Positions 49,378 through 59,090 are shown, numbered from the stretch's first letter. The stretch: DNA of 64,000 nucleotides from Planctomycetaceae bacterium (GCA_017795105.1 CP051247.1:558001-622000), one strand, 5' to 3'. Program-made: numbers and translations. Notes: generated by a model not told the origin, from the letters alone.

Positions 49378-50307
49378 TTATCGACTCGCTGTGACAGTTT
49401 CCTCCGTGAGCGTCCGCAGGTGGAAGTGATGTTTGCCAAGTTTCCCGCCGTAATTCCCGGCCGAAACCTCGGTCACTCCCCCGCAGTCGGCCAGCGCATG
49501 CAGCCCGGCCCGCATCGCCTCGGCGACATGATCGGCCGATCGGCCATCGATCACGATCTCGTAAACGGCACCGGTTTCCGGCAGCAAGCAGGTCTCGGTG
49601 CGAGCTTTCAGCGTCGGGCAATAGGCGTCGTAGGTACTGGCCCGCAAAGCTTTGTACCGCGAGCCGACCTTGCTGCCACTTCGCACAATCCCGCCAGGGA
49701 AGGGGAGGATCACCTGCGGACAATCCCGCATGGCGTCAGCAGTCGCTTCTGCAGCCTTCAACGCTGCGGCCTGAGTTTCGCCTCCGATCAGGACGTTTCC
49801 GCCCGCGACTCCCCTGAAGCTCTCAATGCGATCTTCGCAGAGGAACTCGCCGTCCATCACAGGAATCCGCCAGTAGCGACACTCGCCGATGACTTTGGAT
49901 GCCTGAAAGCCATCGCCGAAGAAACGCAGCTGATTTCCGAGATCGATGAACTTTGGCTCGTCATCAGAAAGGTCGACGCCATTGAAAACCGCCGTCGTCG
50001 GGCAAGTGAGAAGACATTGACCGACGCGGCTCATCATCGCCTTGCCGAGCGCATCGCGGTTGAACGCGAAGAACATCAACGCGGCTCCGGGTCGCCCGTC
50101 AGGAGTTTCGTCGGGGGAGAGAAACTGATCGATCCCGGCTTCGGCATCGCACGAAATAACGCTCGTGCCGTAACCGGTCACTTCTCGAGCTGCGATTTCG
50201 ACCCAGCGTTCGGTTTCCGCCGTGACGACGATTCTTGTGCCCGTCACCGAAAACGCTTCCGCGAAAGTCTCCGTCAGTAGAAGGTTACGCCAGCGGAAGC
50301 GATTCAT
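49378..50307 (-). CDS. mch: Methenyltetrahydromethanopterin cyclohydrolase
   Basis: The 309-residue protein matches Mch throughout: ETFAEAFSVTGTRIVVTAE, then SVISCDAEAGIDQFLSPDETPDGRPG, RVGQCLLTCPTTAVFNG and, near the C-terminus, GNYGGKLGKHHFHL. It interconverts methenyl- and formyl-tetrahydromethanopterin in the archaeal-type C1 pathway, which planctomycetes also carry and which is thought to oxidise formaldehyde or formate-level units (established knowledge). No other H4MPT gene is in the window, so the pathway genes are scattered. It precedes the GT-C-like gene by 50 bases and follows the FixJ-type regulator, also on the minus strand. Confidence 0.93.
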   Translation of the reverse strand: MNRFRWRNLLLTETFAEAFSVTGTRIVVTAETERWVEIAAREVTGYGTSVISCDAEAGIDQFLSPDETPDGRPGAALMFFAFNRDALGKAMMSRVGQCLLTCPTTAVFNGVDLSDDEPKFIDLGNQLRFFGDGFQASKVIGECRYWRIPVMDGEFLCEDRIESFRGVAGGNVLIGGETQAAALKAAEATADAMRDCPQVILPFPGGIVRSGSKVGSRYKALRASTYDAYCPTLKARTETCLLPETGAVYEIVIDGRSADHVAEAMRAGLHALADCGGVTEVSAGNYGGKLGKHHFHLRTLTEETVTASR

Positions 50308-50338
50308 AGAAGATGATCGGTGAATACAGGAAGAACGG

Positions 50339-51013
50339 TTACTGATCGGAAGTTCGTGAATCCTGGCGAACCAGAACCACTTTGCGAATCAACTCGGCGA
50401 CATTGCTCACCTTGAGTTTCTTCATAACGTTAGCACGATGGGTATCGACCGTTTTCTGCGAAATGCCGAGCGTCGCGGCGATCTCCCGACTCGTCTGGCC
50501 GGTAATCACATGCTCGGTCACTTCCGCTTCCCGCGGCGAAAGTCCCGCCATCAGCTTACGAACTTCCAGCTCGTTATGCACGTTCGTATGCAGGGCATGG
50601 CTTTCCTGCAGAGCATGCAGAACACAGTCCATCAGTTCCTGCTCGCTGCAACTCTTCTGCAGAAAATCGAAGGCGCCCAGTCGCATCGACTCCACGGCGA
50701 CAGGCACGTCGGCATGTGCGGTGAGCATAATGATGGGGAAGAGAACCTTCCGTTTGAGCAATTCCCGCAGCAGTTCCGTCCCGCTCATTTCCGGCATGAG
50801 AATGTCGACAATTGCACATCCATCGGAGTGCGGGTCGACATACTCAAGAAACTCTTTCGCCGAAGCGAACGTTTTGACATTCAGGTGAATCGACTGCAGA
50901 AGGTAAGAGAGTGAAAGCCGGACACTCTCGTTGTCGTCGACGATGAAGACCGTTTGTCCAGGGCGTGGGTTTGTCCCAGCCGCCGCACTGGCTGAAGATG
51001 TGAGCACTGTCAT
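50339..51013 (-). CDS. FixJ-type response regulator (REC plus LuxR helix-turn-helix)
   Basis: The 224-residue two-domain regulator has a receiver domain (FIVDDNESVRLSLSYLL, phosphoacceptor Asp in CAIVDILMPEMSG, switch Thr in MLTAHAD, Lys in FLQKSCSEQEL). A LuxR/FixJ-type DNA-binding domain follows (LSPREAEVTEHVITGQTSREIAATLGISQKTVDTHR). The order and the LSPRE motif are as in FixJ/TtrR. No histidine kinase is adjacent, so it is an orphan by position. Its stop is 32 bases before mch, which makes regulation of the C1 operon conceivable but unproven. The frame opens after a Ser/Ala-rich tail, so the true start could be slightly later. Confidence 0.9.
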   Translation of the reverse strand: MTVLTSSASAAAGTNPRPGQTVFIVDDNESVRLSLSYLLQSIHLNVKTFASAKEFLEYVDPHSDGCAIVDILMPEMSGTELLRELLKRKVLFPIIMLTAHADVPVAVESMRLGAFDFLQKSCSEQELMDCVLHALQESHALHTNVHNELEVRKLMAGLSPREAEVTEHVITGQTSREIAATLGISQKTVDTHRANVMKKLKVSNVAELIRKVVLVRQDSRTSDQ

Positions 51014-51299
51014 ACCGCTCCCGCTCCCCGATATAGGGAATAATCACTTTGACTTAATTCTGACGTTTCGTGAGATCTCAGCACGCCGGCCCGACTATGC
51101 GCGAATCGTCACCGTCAATAGTATACGAGATTGAACTGGCCGCAAGCCTGTTTCAACAAGTCAATGGCCCCGGATTGAGGGAAAGATTTCTCACACACCG
51201 GGGCGTGTTTGCATAACTGGAAAAGATCTGATAGCTTTTCCGTTCGTCGATTGTCGATCAGAAATCCAACAGTAGACACAGAAAGAGGAAATTTCCTGC

Positions 51300-51386
51300 A
51301 TGGGTACGAAGAAGACAGGTAAAGGACGTCGAAAGATCGGGCGCAAGAAAAGACGTATGCGAGCAAAGATTCGCCACAAGAAGTAA
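51300..51386 (+). CDS. 28-residue highly basic protein, possibly a small ribosomal protein (COX24/bS22-like)
   Basis: ATG at 51300 starts a 28-codon frame whose product begins MGTKKTGKGRRKIGRKKRR and ends in a basic tail: 17 of 28 residues are Lys, Arg or His, with no acidic residue. AGAGGAA lies a good distance before the ATG. The RRK-x-GRKKRR pattern resembles the AURKAIP1/COX24 group and the very small basic proteins at the ribosome (bS22, bTHX), but the resemblance is by composition and motif only. The 80 bases after it contain an 8-bp hairpin without a U-run and a longer imperfect hairpin. The location is between the response regulator and the RidA gene, divergent from both, so it has its own promoter. 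Confidence 0.7.
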   Translation: MGTKKTGKGRRKIGRKKRRMRAKIRHKK

Positions 51387-51553
51387 TTACTTCTGGCGAA
51401 GCCTGGGCTTCGCATCCTCGCCTCGTCCCCAACAGGAGACGGCATCAACCGGCGCGTCGTTATTTGAAACGACGTGCCGATTTCGCTTAGGGTCCGTCGA
51501 CTTTTCGAGTCCCGACACTCTTGAAATCGGCACTTCTCCACACCGATACGCGG

Positions 51554-52015
51554 CTAAACTTCAACCCATAATGCCAGTTCTACAGCGGCGTTGAGGGGCA
51601 GGGTGTTGCAGCCAATTGCAAATCGCGTATGTCGGCCAGCATCGCCGAAAAGCTTGAGTAACAGTTCCGAGGCACTGTTCATGACGTAGGGCTGGTCGTA
51701 GAAATCGTCTGCCGACTGAACGAATCCTTCGAGCCGCACGACTCGTTTCACATTCTCCAGCCCTCCGATCTCTTTCGCGATTTGAGCCAGGGCATTCAGG
51801 CAGGCGACCTGGGCAGCATTGCGTCCGTCTTCGCGCGTCAGATCATGCCCCACCTTCCCCTTGAAGGCGACTTCCTTCGCGAGGGTGGGCAGCTGCCCGC
51901 TCGTCATTACCAGCTGGCCCGTTCGCAGCACGGGCACGTAAGCCCCGACGGCATCGGGGGCGGATGGCAGTTGAAGTCCGAGACTGTTCAGGATTTCGGA
52001 GATGCTCTGCGCCAT
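51554..52015 (-). CDS. RidA/YjgF family protein
   Basis: From ATG 52015 the 153-residue protein has the YjgF/RidA fold motif pattern: YVPVLRTGQLVMTSGQLP in the middle, VKRVVRLEGFV and a C-terminal GCNTLPLNAAVELALWVEV. The catalytic Arg of RidA, which sits in an R-x-x-x-x-G context, is not clearly seen in the same form, so this may be one of the Rid subfamilies without imine deaminase activity. RidA hydrolyses reactive enamine/imine intermediates in amino acid metabolism. The open frame reaches 52063 but the family begins near the later Met. It is divergent from the PQQ-repeat gene. Confidence 0.85.
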   Translation of the reverse strand: MAQSISEILNSLGLQLPSAPDAVGAYVPVLRTGQLVMTSGQLPTLAKEVAFKGKVGHDLTREDGRNAAQVACLNALAQIAKEIGGLENVKRVVRLEGFVQSADDFYDQPYVMNSASELLLKLFGDAGRHTRFAIGCNTLPLNAAVELALWVEV

Positions 52016-52233
52016 GGCGGGGAGTCCTTCAGCAGGGCGATTCTGAGAGTCTGACGCCCACAATCCCGCAGCGTCACGCTTTCAGATTGATGTTGCAATT
52101 TGATTTTTCTTTCGGCATAGTGATCGGCGTGTGACAAGGCGATTTCTTCAATCTGTCCCACACAACACAATTTCCCATATGCCATTCGGCATCATAGATT
52201 TGCTTTGGCTTCCTCCGCAAGGAATCTCTTGAA

Positions 52234-53763
52234 ATGGCTCTTCGCTGGATCGCTTTGCAGCTCGCTTTCGTTCTTTTAATCGCTCATCAGGCGAGCGGCG
52301 CGACCTTTACCGGCCGCATCACAAAGATCTCGCCCGACAAGAGCTCGATTACAGTCACCTCCACACTTCAGGACGATGAAAAGGTCTTTCCCGTCAACGG
52401 ACGCGACCTGAAGGTGATCATCAATCGGCGATCGGCCAAAGTCTCGCAGCTCGCCGTTGGCGATCTGATTTCTGTCTTCACGACGTCATCTGGACAGCCG
52501 ACGCGGATCTACCGCAATGATCCGAACCCGGCCAGCAAACCGGCAGGGAACAACACGCCGGGTAACTCCGAGCCGACCGCCTCCGGTTCAACTGCAGACG
52601 CCCCCTGGTCACAGTTTCTCGGGCCAGATCGGAAGAACCACTCGACATCAACTGGTCTTTTGAAGCAATGGCCGGCCTCGGGTCCGGAACTGCTCTGGAC
52701 TGCCCGAGGACTGGGGGAAGGCTATTCGTCCGTCAGTGTCGCCGATGGCAAAGTCTTTACGATGGGAACCCGAGCCGACCAGGAAGCGATCATCGCTCTT
52801 GATCTGCAAACCGGGTCCGAACTGTGGGCGATTCGAAACGGCAGCGTCTTTCAGGACGGGCAGGGCAATGGCCCCCGCAGCACGCCGACCTGGGACAATG
52901 GCACACTTTATACACTCGGGGCTGCTGGCGATCTGACCTGTGCCTCTGATTCAGGTCAGTTGATCTGGACGATTAACATTCTGGATCGGTTCTCGGCTTC
53001 GAACATCGTCTGGGGCATCTCTGAATCACCGCTGATCGATGGCGAGAAGCTGATTTGCACGCCCGGTGGCACCAATGCCACCATGGTCGCTCTGAAGAAA
53101 TCCGACGGAAGTCCGATCTGGCAGTGCCGCGTCCCGCAGAACCCCAAAGCCGGCTACGCCTCGGTCACCACGGCGAATCTGCGAGGCCGTAAGCAGTATG
53201 TCAACTTCTGCCACAGCGGACTGTTCGGCGTCGACGCGGAAAGCGGTCAGGCCCTCTGGGGAGATAACAACGCCGCCAACGACACAGCCAACTGCAGTTC
53301 GGCCATCGAAATGGGAGAATCGATCTTCTATGCCTCAGGCTACGGCACAGGCGGAGCTCTGCTTGACTTCAGCGGCAATATCACCAAGCCAAAGCTGGTC
53401 TATAAGACCGAGAAGATGAAGAACCATCACGGCGGGATGGTGGAACTAAATGACTATATCTACGGGGCGAACGACAACATTCTCACCTGCATCAACGCCC
53501 AAACCGGCACGCCGGCCTGGCAGGAACGTTTGTCCGGAAACGGGAAGGGCGCAATCACCTTTGCGGATGGCTGCCTCTATTTCCGCAGTGAACGCGGGCC
53601 GATGTACCTGATCAAAGCCGACCCGAACCAGTTCGAACAGCTCGGCATGTTCGAGCAGCCGGAACGCAGCCAGAAAAACGCCTGGGCCCGTCCGGTGGTC
53701 GCTGATGGAAAACTGTTCCTGCGCGATCAGGACATCTTGCTCTGCTACAAACTGACTGAGTAG
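52234..53763 (+). CDS. Secreted PQQ-like beta-propeller repeat protein
   Basis: The 509-residue protein starts with a signal peptide (cleavage near ASGAT). A small beta domain (residues about 23-95) and a disordered Thr/Pro/Asn linker follow. The remainder is a pyrrolo-quinoline-quinone-like propeller in which WD-like strands end in DLQTGSELW, DSGQLIWT and KSDGSPIWQ. Such proteins are very common in planctomycetes, where they are thought to be structural or binding proteins rather than PQQ enzymes. No catalytic residues for a dehydrogenase are apparent. It converges with the RNase R gene, 16 bases between stops. Confidence 0.88.
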   Translation: MALRWIALQLAFVLLIAHQASGATFTGRITKISPDKSSITVTSTLQDDEKVFPVNGRDLKVIINRRSAKVSQLAVGDLISVFTTSSGQPTRIYRNDPNPASKPAGNNTPGNSEPTASGSTADAPWSQFLGPDRKNHSTSTGLLKQWPASGPELLWTARGLGEGYSSVSVADGKVFTMGTRADQEAIIALDLQTGSELWAIRNGSVFQDGQGNGPRSTPTWDNGTLYTLGAAGDLTCASDSGQLIWTINILDRFSASNIVWGISESPLIDGEKLICTPGGTNATMVALKKSDGSPIWQCRVPQNPKAGYASVTTANLRGRKQYVNFCHSGLFGVDAESGQALWGDNNAANDTANCSSAIEMGESIFYASGYGTGGALLDFSGNITKPKLVYKTEKMKNHHGGMVELNDYIYGANDNILTCINAQTGTPAWQERLSGNGKGAITFADGCLYFRSERGPMYLIKADPNQFEQLGMFEQPERSQKNAWARPVVADGKLFLRDQDILLCYKLTE

Positions 53764-53779
53764 ATCAGAGCCCGAGCAA

Positions 53780-56050
53780 CTATCGCTTCCGTTTCCGGGG
53801 CTGCTTCTTCGAAGATTTCACCGATTTCGAGGCCGCTTTCGATGAGGCCTTGCTCGACTTGCGTTTTATCCGCTTCTTTTTCGGGCCGCCTTTTCCGCGG
53901 GAGGACTTCGACTCAGAATCGCTAAGAAGTTTGACCAGGGTCATATCGAGCTCCCGGCGATCGATATCGACATGAGCGATCTTCACACGAACGGCCATCC
54001 CCAGGCGGATCCGCAGATTCGTCCGTTTACCGATCAGGCTGTGCGACTCGCGTTCGAAGTAGAACTGGTCGATCTCTGAAAGCACGCTGATGTGGATCAT
54101 CCCTTCGGCCGGCACTTCGAGACACTGGCAGAACAGCCCAAATCGCTCCACCCCGCTCACGACCGCGTCGAACTCGTGGCCGACAAACTGCTCCATGTAT
54201 TGCAACAGCTTGAGTTTGGTCAGTTCGCGTTCGGCCTTCTCGGCTCGCCGTGACATCTCGCTGCAGTGCAGGCCGACCTTCTCGACCTTCTCGTAGCTTT
54301 CACCTTTGTATTTCTCGCCACGAATAAGCAATCGATCGACAATCCGGTGTACGGTAAGGTCGGGATATCGACGGATCGGACTGGTGAAGTGGCAGTAGTG
54401 TTCTGCCGCCAGGGCATAGTGTCCTTCGTCTGCGGGGGAATACTCGGCGGCTTGCAGGCTTCGCAGGAAGGAATAGTGGACCGCACGCTGTAGCGGCGTT
54501 CCCGCGGTTTCCTCCAGCAGATCCTGCAGGGCTGCGCGGGTCTGCTTCCGTGGTAGAGTCAACCCAAGTGAGTCGACAAACTCGCTGAACAACTGCAGCT
54601 TCTCCGGCGACGGATCGCCATGCACTCGTCGGAGAAACGAAATCCCCTTCTCGGTGAGAGCCGTGGCGACAGCCACGTTGGCCGCGAGCATGAATTCTTC
54701 AATGATCTGGTGACTCTCGTCGTGAACCGCTTCGTAAGCTCCCGAGACAAAGCCATCGGCATTGAACGACAGCTGAATCTCAGGCATGCTCAACTCGAGT
54801 GAACCGCGTTCGAAACGACGCTTTCGCAGAATCTTCGCCAGCTGCTGCATTCGCAGGAGCAGATCGGACACCGTATCGCCATACTGCCCGCGATACTGCT
54901 CTGGATTCTGCAGGAAGTCCATCACCTGCTCGTACGCGAACCGCTTGCGGACCTTGATCACAGAATTCGCGAACCGCGTGTCGACGGGCACGCCCTCGGG
55001 CGTGAATTCGATGAAAGCCGACTTCACAAACCGAATGCGATCCTGCTGCAGACTCGCCAGCCCGTTCGACAAGACTTCGGGCAGCATTGGAATCACCTGC
55101 GTCGGCAGGTAGATACTGGTCGCCCGCTTGTAGGCTTCATCGTCGAGCGGGGTATTGGGCTGCACGAAGTGGGACACATCGGCGATGTGCACGCCGAGGT
55201 GATAGTGCCCGTTCTCCGTCTGCGTCAGAGAAATCGCATCATCGAAATCGCGAGCCGTAGCCGGGTCGATCGTGATAATCGGATCGAGCGTGAGATCGAG
55301 CCGTCCGCCGAAATCTTTCTCGTCGAATTCTTCGGCCTGCCGGGTTGCCTGCTCCAGCACCGCCGGAGGAAACTCGGTGGGAAGTCCATGCTCGTGAATG
55401 ATTGTGAGTGTATCGATGCCCGGTTGCCCGCGTTCGCCAAGCACTTCGACAACAACGGCTTCCCCAACCGCGTACTGGGTCGGAAACCGCAACATCTCGA
55501 TAACAACCTTGTCGTCCGGGCGGGCTCCTTTTGCTCCGGGATCACCAACCCAGATCGCTTCCTCGTAATTTCGGCCGTCGATGAAGACATATCCCTGGCC
55601 GTCTTCTTCGAAGTAAAGGCCGACAAACCGATTCGTCGCTCGCTCGAGAACTTCCACAATGCGACCGCAACGCTGACCGCCCGATTTCCGACGATTCGTC
55701 AGCGCGACGGCAACCTCATCGCCGGTCTGGGCGTCGCCCAGGTCCCGCTGATCGACGAAAATGTCTTCGGTGATGTTTTCCGGTTTGGGCTCGTGCAGAA
55801 TGACATAGCCGTTGCCGGTCGAAACCTTCCGCAGTACTCCGTGCAGAGAAGTGGCCTTATCGACCACGTGAAGCAGGCCGGTTTCGCCCCGTTGAATCCG
55901 TCCGGCATCGACCAGACGTTGAACGGTCTCGTTCAGCTTCTCCAGAGCCTTCTTTTTGAAGCCGAGTTTCTTGCCCAGCGATTTCAGCGTCATCGGCTCG
56001 TAGTTGCCGCGTGACATGTAGTCGATGATCTGCTGCTTGAGAGAGGCCAT
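53780..56050 (-). CDS. rnr: Ribonuclease R
   Basis: The 756-residue exoribonuclease has an N-terminal winged-helix region (to about residue 70), cold-shock-like domains, the RNB catalytic domain with DPATARDFDDAISL (the metal-binding aspartates), HIADVSHFV and HYCHFTSPIRRYPDL, an S1 domain near 650-720 and a Lys/Ser-rich tail. RNase R degrades structured RNA 3' to 5' in the cytoplasm and takes part in rRNA and tmRNA quality control. The start has AAAGGA just upstream. It is 80 bases downstream of the HD exoribonuclease gene on the same strand; the two may form an RNA-decay operon. Confidence 0.96.
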   Translation of the reverse strand: MASLKQQIIDYMSRGNYEPMTLKSLGKKLGFKKKALEKLNETVQRLVDAGRIQRGETGLLHVVDKATSLHGVLRKVSTGNGYVILHEPKPENITEDIFVDQRDLGDAQTGDEVAVALTNRRKSGGQRCGRIVEVLERATNRFVGLYFEEDGQGYVFIDGRNYEEAIWVGDPGAKGARPDDKVVIEMLRFPTQYAVGEAVVVEVLGERGQPGIDTLTIIHEHGLPTEFPPAVLEQATRQAEEFDEKDFGGRLDLTLDPIITIDPATARDFDDAISLTQTENGHYHLGVHIADVSHFVQPNTPLDDEAYKRATSIYLPTQVIPMLPEVLSNGLASLQQDRIRFVKSAFIEFTPEGVPVDTRFANSVIKVRKRFAYEQVMDFLQNPEQYRGQYGDTVSDLLLRMQQLAKILRKRRFERGSLELSMPEIQLSFNADGFVSGAYEAVHDESHQIIEEFMLAANVAVATALTEKGISFLRRVHGDPSPEKLQLFSEFVDSLGLTLPRKQTRAALQDLLEETAGTPLQRAVHYSFLRSLQAAEYSPADEGHYALAAEHYCHFTSPIRRYPDLTVHRIVDRLLIRGEKYKGESYEKVEKVGLHCSEMSRRAEKAERELTKLKLLQYMEQFVGHEFDAVVSGVERFGLFCQCLEVPAEGMIHISVLSEIDQFYFERESHSLIGKRTNLRIRLGMAVRVKIAHVDIDRRELDMTLVKLLSDSESKSSRGKGGPKKKRIKRKSSKASSKAASKSVKSSKKQPRKRKR

Positions 56051-56130
56051 AATATCCTTTCACACTCTCTTGCCGCGGTCGTTCCGCAACCGGCTCTCTG
56101 ATCGAATCGACAGACCGACTCCGGGACCGC

Positions 56131-57102
56131 TCACTCTGTTCCGACCAGCCCTTTGAACAGCTTCCGGTCGATTCTCGGACTGAATGCGGTCCAGTTCGAA
56201 TTGCGATTGGGATCGGCATCGATCATGGAAGCAAACTCGTTCACTTTGGCGTCGATGTTGTCGAGATGGTGCAACACGATCGCTTCGGGCGTCATCGGCA
56301 GTTTCGGGCTTCCGAATTCGTAGGCCCCATGATGACTGGCGATCATGTGCTTGAGTCGCAGTACATTCTCTTCTTTGACCGGGTAGCCCTTATCGGCGAC
56401 TTCGGAAAGCTTCTCGTTCAGAATCTCGACACCGATAATCAGATGTCCGATGAGCTGGCCTTCGTCGGTATAGATAAAGGTTCCGTCGTAGCCGAGTTCC
56501 CGAATCTTGCCGAGATCGTGCAGAAAGACGCCTACGAGCAGCAGATCGCGATTCACGCTCGGGTAAAGGTCGACCAGCCGGTCTGCGGCATTCATCAGCG
56601 TGACGATGTGCTCCAGTAATCCGCCAAGATAGGCATGATGAGCCTTCACGCCGGCCGGAGCGGTTTTCAGCTGATTGACGATCGATTCGTCGCTGAGAAA
56701 ACACTGCATGAGCTGCCGCATGGCGGGATCGGAAAGACTTCCGAGCAGTTCGGTGAGTTTGACGAACAGTTCTTCGACATTCTGGTTGGTTCCCGCCTGG
56801 AAGTCGCCGGCTTCGACGCCATCGGCCGGGACAACGTCGACGCGGGAGAGAATCATCTGCAGATTGCCGTTATACAGCTGAGCTTTGCCGCGAATACGAA
56901 CATAATCGCCCGACTGAACGTGGGCGACCTGATCCTCGTTGATATTCCAGAGCAGCCCGTGAATGGAGCCGGTTTTGTCTCGCAGATCGGCTAGCAGGTA
57001 GGTATCGCCATTGCGATTGGCCCGCAGCTGCTTGTCAGCCAGAACGTAAACCTCATCGATCGTGTCGCCGTCAGAAATCTCGTTGACGAATCGGCGTGCC
57101 AT
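56131..57102 (-). CDS. OB-fold/HD-domain 3'-5' exoribonuclease (YhaM/CBF1-like)
   Basis: The 323-residue protein has an N-terminal OB fold (to about 95; TYLLADLRDKTGSIHGLLWN, GNLQMILSRVDVV). An HD domain follows, with HHAYLGGLLEHIVTL, LLVGVFLHDLGKI (the HD pair) and a late HMIASHHG. This architecture is that of YhaM/CBF1, Mn-dependent exonucleases that act on RNA and single-stranded DNA. It is the upstream partner of rnr, 80 bases away, both minus strand. A 251-base divergent region separates it from proS. Confidence 0.9.
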   Translation of the reverse strand: MARRFVNEISDGDTIDEVYVLADKQLRANRNGDTYLLADLRDKTGSIHGLLWNINEDQVAHVQSGDYVRIRGKAQLYNGNLQMILSRVDVVPADGVEAGDFQAGTNQNVEELFVKLTELLGSLSDPAMRQLMQCFLSDESIVNQLKTAPAGVKAHHAYLGGLLEHIVTLMNAADRLVDLYPSVNRDLLLVGVFLHDLGKIRELGYDGTFIYTDEGQLIGHLIIGVEILNEKLSEVADKGYPVKEENVLRLKHMIASHHGAYEFGSPKLPMTPEAIVLHHLDNIDAKVNEFASMIDADPNRNSNWTAFSPRIDRKLFKGLVGTE

Positions 57103-57353
57103 GCCTGAAGTCTCTCTTCCTGCAGAACGTTTTGTGCGAATTGAGAATCTGGAGTGTACGGGCAGCAGATGACGTCCACAAGTTCGCGCCCAGACTTCCC
57201 GTCTGCGGGAGAACAGTTAAACTTCCCCCTGAACGGATTCCGACTTCAGGAGAATCCCCGCCCGCTGAGACCTCGCGAACGTCAACCGAGAGACGGGGTC
57301 ATTGATCCAACAGCCAGCAGTTTCGAAATCGGACAGGAAAGAAAGCAGCACGC

Positions 57354-59090
57354 ATGCGGTGGTCTAAAACTCTCATCCCGACCATGAAAGAAGTTCCCTC
57401 CGATGCAGAGATTCCCAGCCACCAGCTGATGATTCGAGCCGGCCTGATCCGCCAGTTGATGGCCGGTGCCTACACCTATCTGCCACTCGGCTGGAAAGCG
57501 GTTCAGAAAGCTGCCCAGATCATTCGCGAAGAAATGGGCTCTGCCGATGCGGTCGAGATTCACATGCCGGCTCTGCAGCCGATTGAGCTCTTCGATCGCA
57601 CGGGCCGTAACGAAGCCTTCGGCTCGGTTCTAATCCGCCTCGATGTCAAACGCGGCGATCGCGATGTCCACATGGCCCTCGGACCGACTCACGAAGAAGT
57701 GATTACCGATCTCATCTCGAAGCAGATCAAAAGTTACCGCCAGCTGCCGCTGACGCTCTATCAGATTCAGACGAAGTTCCGTAACGAAGAGCGGCCACGC
57801 TTTGGCGTGCTCCGAACCAGCGAGTTCCTGATGAAGGACGCCTACAGCTTCGGCACGTCGCTCGAACAGCTCAACGAAGCTTACGACGCGATGTACGCCG
57901 CGTACTGCCGTATCTTCAAACGCTGCGGACTGACCTATATCCCAGTCGAAGCGGAGAGTGGTCCGATCGGCGGCGACGCTTCTCATGAATTCATGATTCC
58001 CGCCGAGAACGGTGAAGACCACATCGTCTACTGCGAATCGAGCGGATACGCAGCCAACCTCGAACGTGCCGAAACGGGGCGTTCGACTCCAGATCTCAGC
58101 GGTTCCGGCAGTGGGGCGGCACTGGAGAAAGTCCACACACCAAACGCCGGCAGCATTGAAGCGGTCTGCAAGTTCCTGAAATGCAAGCCGGAGCAGATGA
58201 TCAAAACGCTGATCTATCTGGCAGATGACCAGCCGGTCGCCGTGCTGCTTCGTGGAGACCATGAAGCCAACGAGGGCAAGATCCGCCGCGCTCTGGAAGC
58301 CGGTTCCGTCGAACTGGCCGATGAGACAACGATCAAGTCGATCACCGGAGCGGGGATCGGTTTCGCCGGACCGGTCGGACTCGAATGTCGCATTATTGCC
58401 GATCACGACGTCCCTCTGATCGGCGACGCCATTAGCGGAGCGAACGAGACCGATCAGCACTACATCAACGTGAACCTCGGTCGCGATTATCAGCTCGAAA
58501 CGACTTATGACCTGCGAAACGCCTGCGAAGGCGACCCATGTCCAAAGAGCGGCGAGCCGCTGAAGTTCGTCCACGGCATCGAAGTCGGCCACGTCTTCAA
58601 ACTGGGGACCAAGTACTCGAAGAGCCTGAATGCAGTCTTCCTCGACGAGAACGAGAACCGCGAGCCGATCATCATGGGCTGCTACGGCATCGGCGTGAAC
58701 CGCATTGTCGCCGGACTGGCTGAGACAAAACACGACGACAAGGGATTGATCTGGCCGATTACCGTCGCTCCGTTTGAAGTTCTTCTCATTCCGTTGAATA
58801 CTGGAGACGAAGAACTGATGCAGGTCGCCGAGAAAATGTACGCCGACTTGCAGGGGCAGGGGATCGACGTCCTGTTCGACGACCGAGCCGCGCGCCCGGG
58901 AGTGAAGTTCAACGATGCCGATCTGATCGGCATCCCGTTCCGCGTCGTCATCGGCGGAAAGGGACTCAAAGATGGCGTGGTCGAGTTCAAAGGCCGCACG
59001 GCCGAGAACCCGGAGAAAGTGCCGGTCGACAACGCAGTCCAATACGTCGTCGATCAGGTCGCCGCCGCGAAAGCCGAGCTGTCTGCCTGA
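57354..59090 (+). CDS. proS: Prolyl-tRNA synthetase
   Basis: The 578-residue class II synthetase has motif 1 in the AGLIRQLMAGAYTYLPLGWKAVQK region, motif 2 in FRNEERPRFGVLRTSEFLMKDAYSF, an insertion domain of the YbaK/editing kind at about 230-390, motif 3 near GCYGIGVNRIVAGLAE and a C-terminal anticodon-binding domain. The long insertion makes it the bacterial-type ProRS. It charges tRNA-Pro and can clear misacylated Ala-tRNA-Pro. Divergent from the HD exonuclease gene; 32 bases before the next gene. Confidence 0.96.
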   Translation: MRWSKTLIPTMKEVPSDAEIPSHQLMIRAGLIRQLMAGAYTYLPLGWKAVQKAAQIIREEMGSADAVEIHMPALQPIELFDRTGRNEAFGSVLIRLDVKRGDRDVHMALGPTHEEVITDLISKQIKSYRQLPLTLYQIQTKFRNEERPRFGVLRTSEFLMKDAYSFGTSLEQLNEAYDAMYAAYCRIFKRCGLTYIPVEAESGPIGGDASHEFMIPAENGEDHIVYCESSGYAANLERAETGRSTPDLSGSGSGAALEKVHTPNAGSIEAVCKFLKCKPEQMIKTLIYLADDQPVAVLLRGDHEANEGKIRRALEAGSVELADETTIKSITGAGIGFAGPVGLECRIIADHDVPLIGDAISGANETDQHYINVNLGRDYQLETTYDLRNACEGDPCPKSGEPLKFVHGIEVGHVFKLGTKYSKSLNAVFLDENENREPIIMGCYGIGVNRIVAGLAETKHDDKGLIWPITVAPFEVLLIPLNTGDEELMQVAEKMYADLQGQGIDVLFDDRAARPGVKFNDADLIGIPFRVVIGGKGLKDGVVEFKGRTAENPEKVPVDNAVQYVVDQVAAAKAELSA

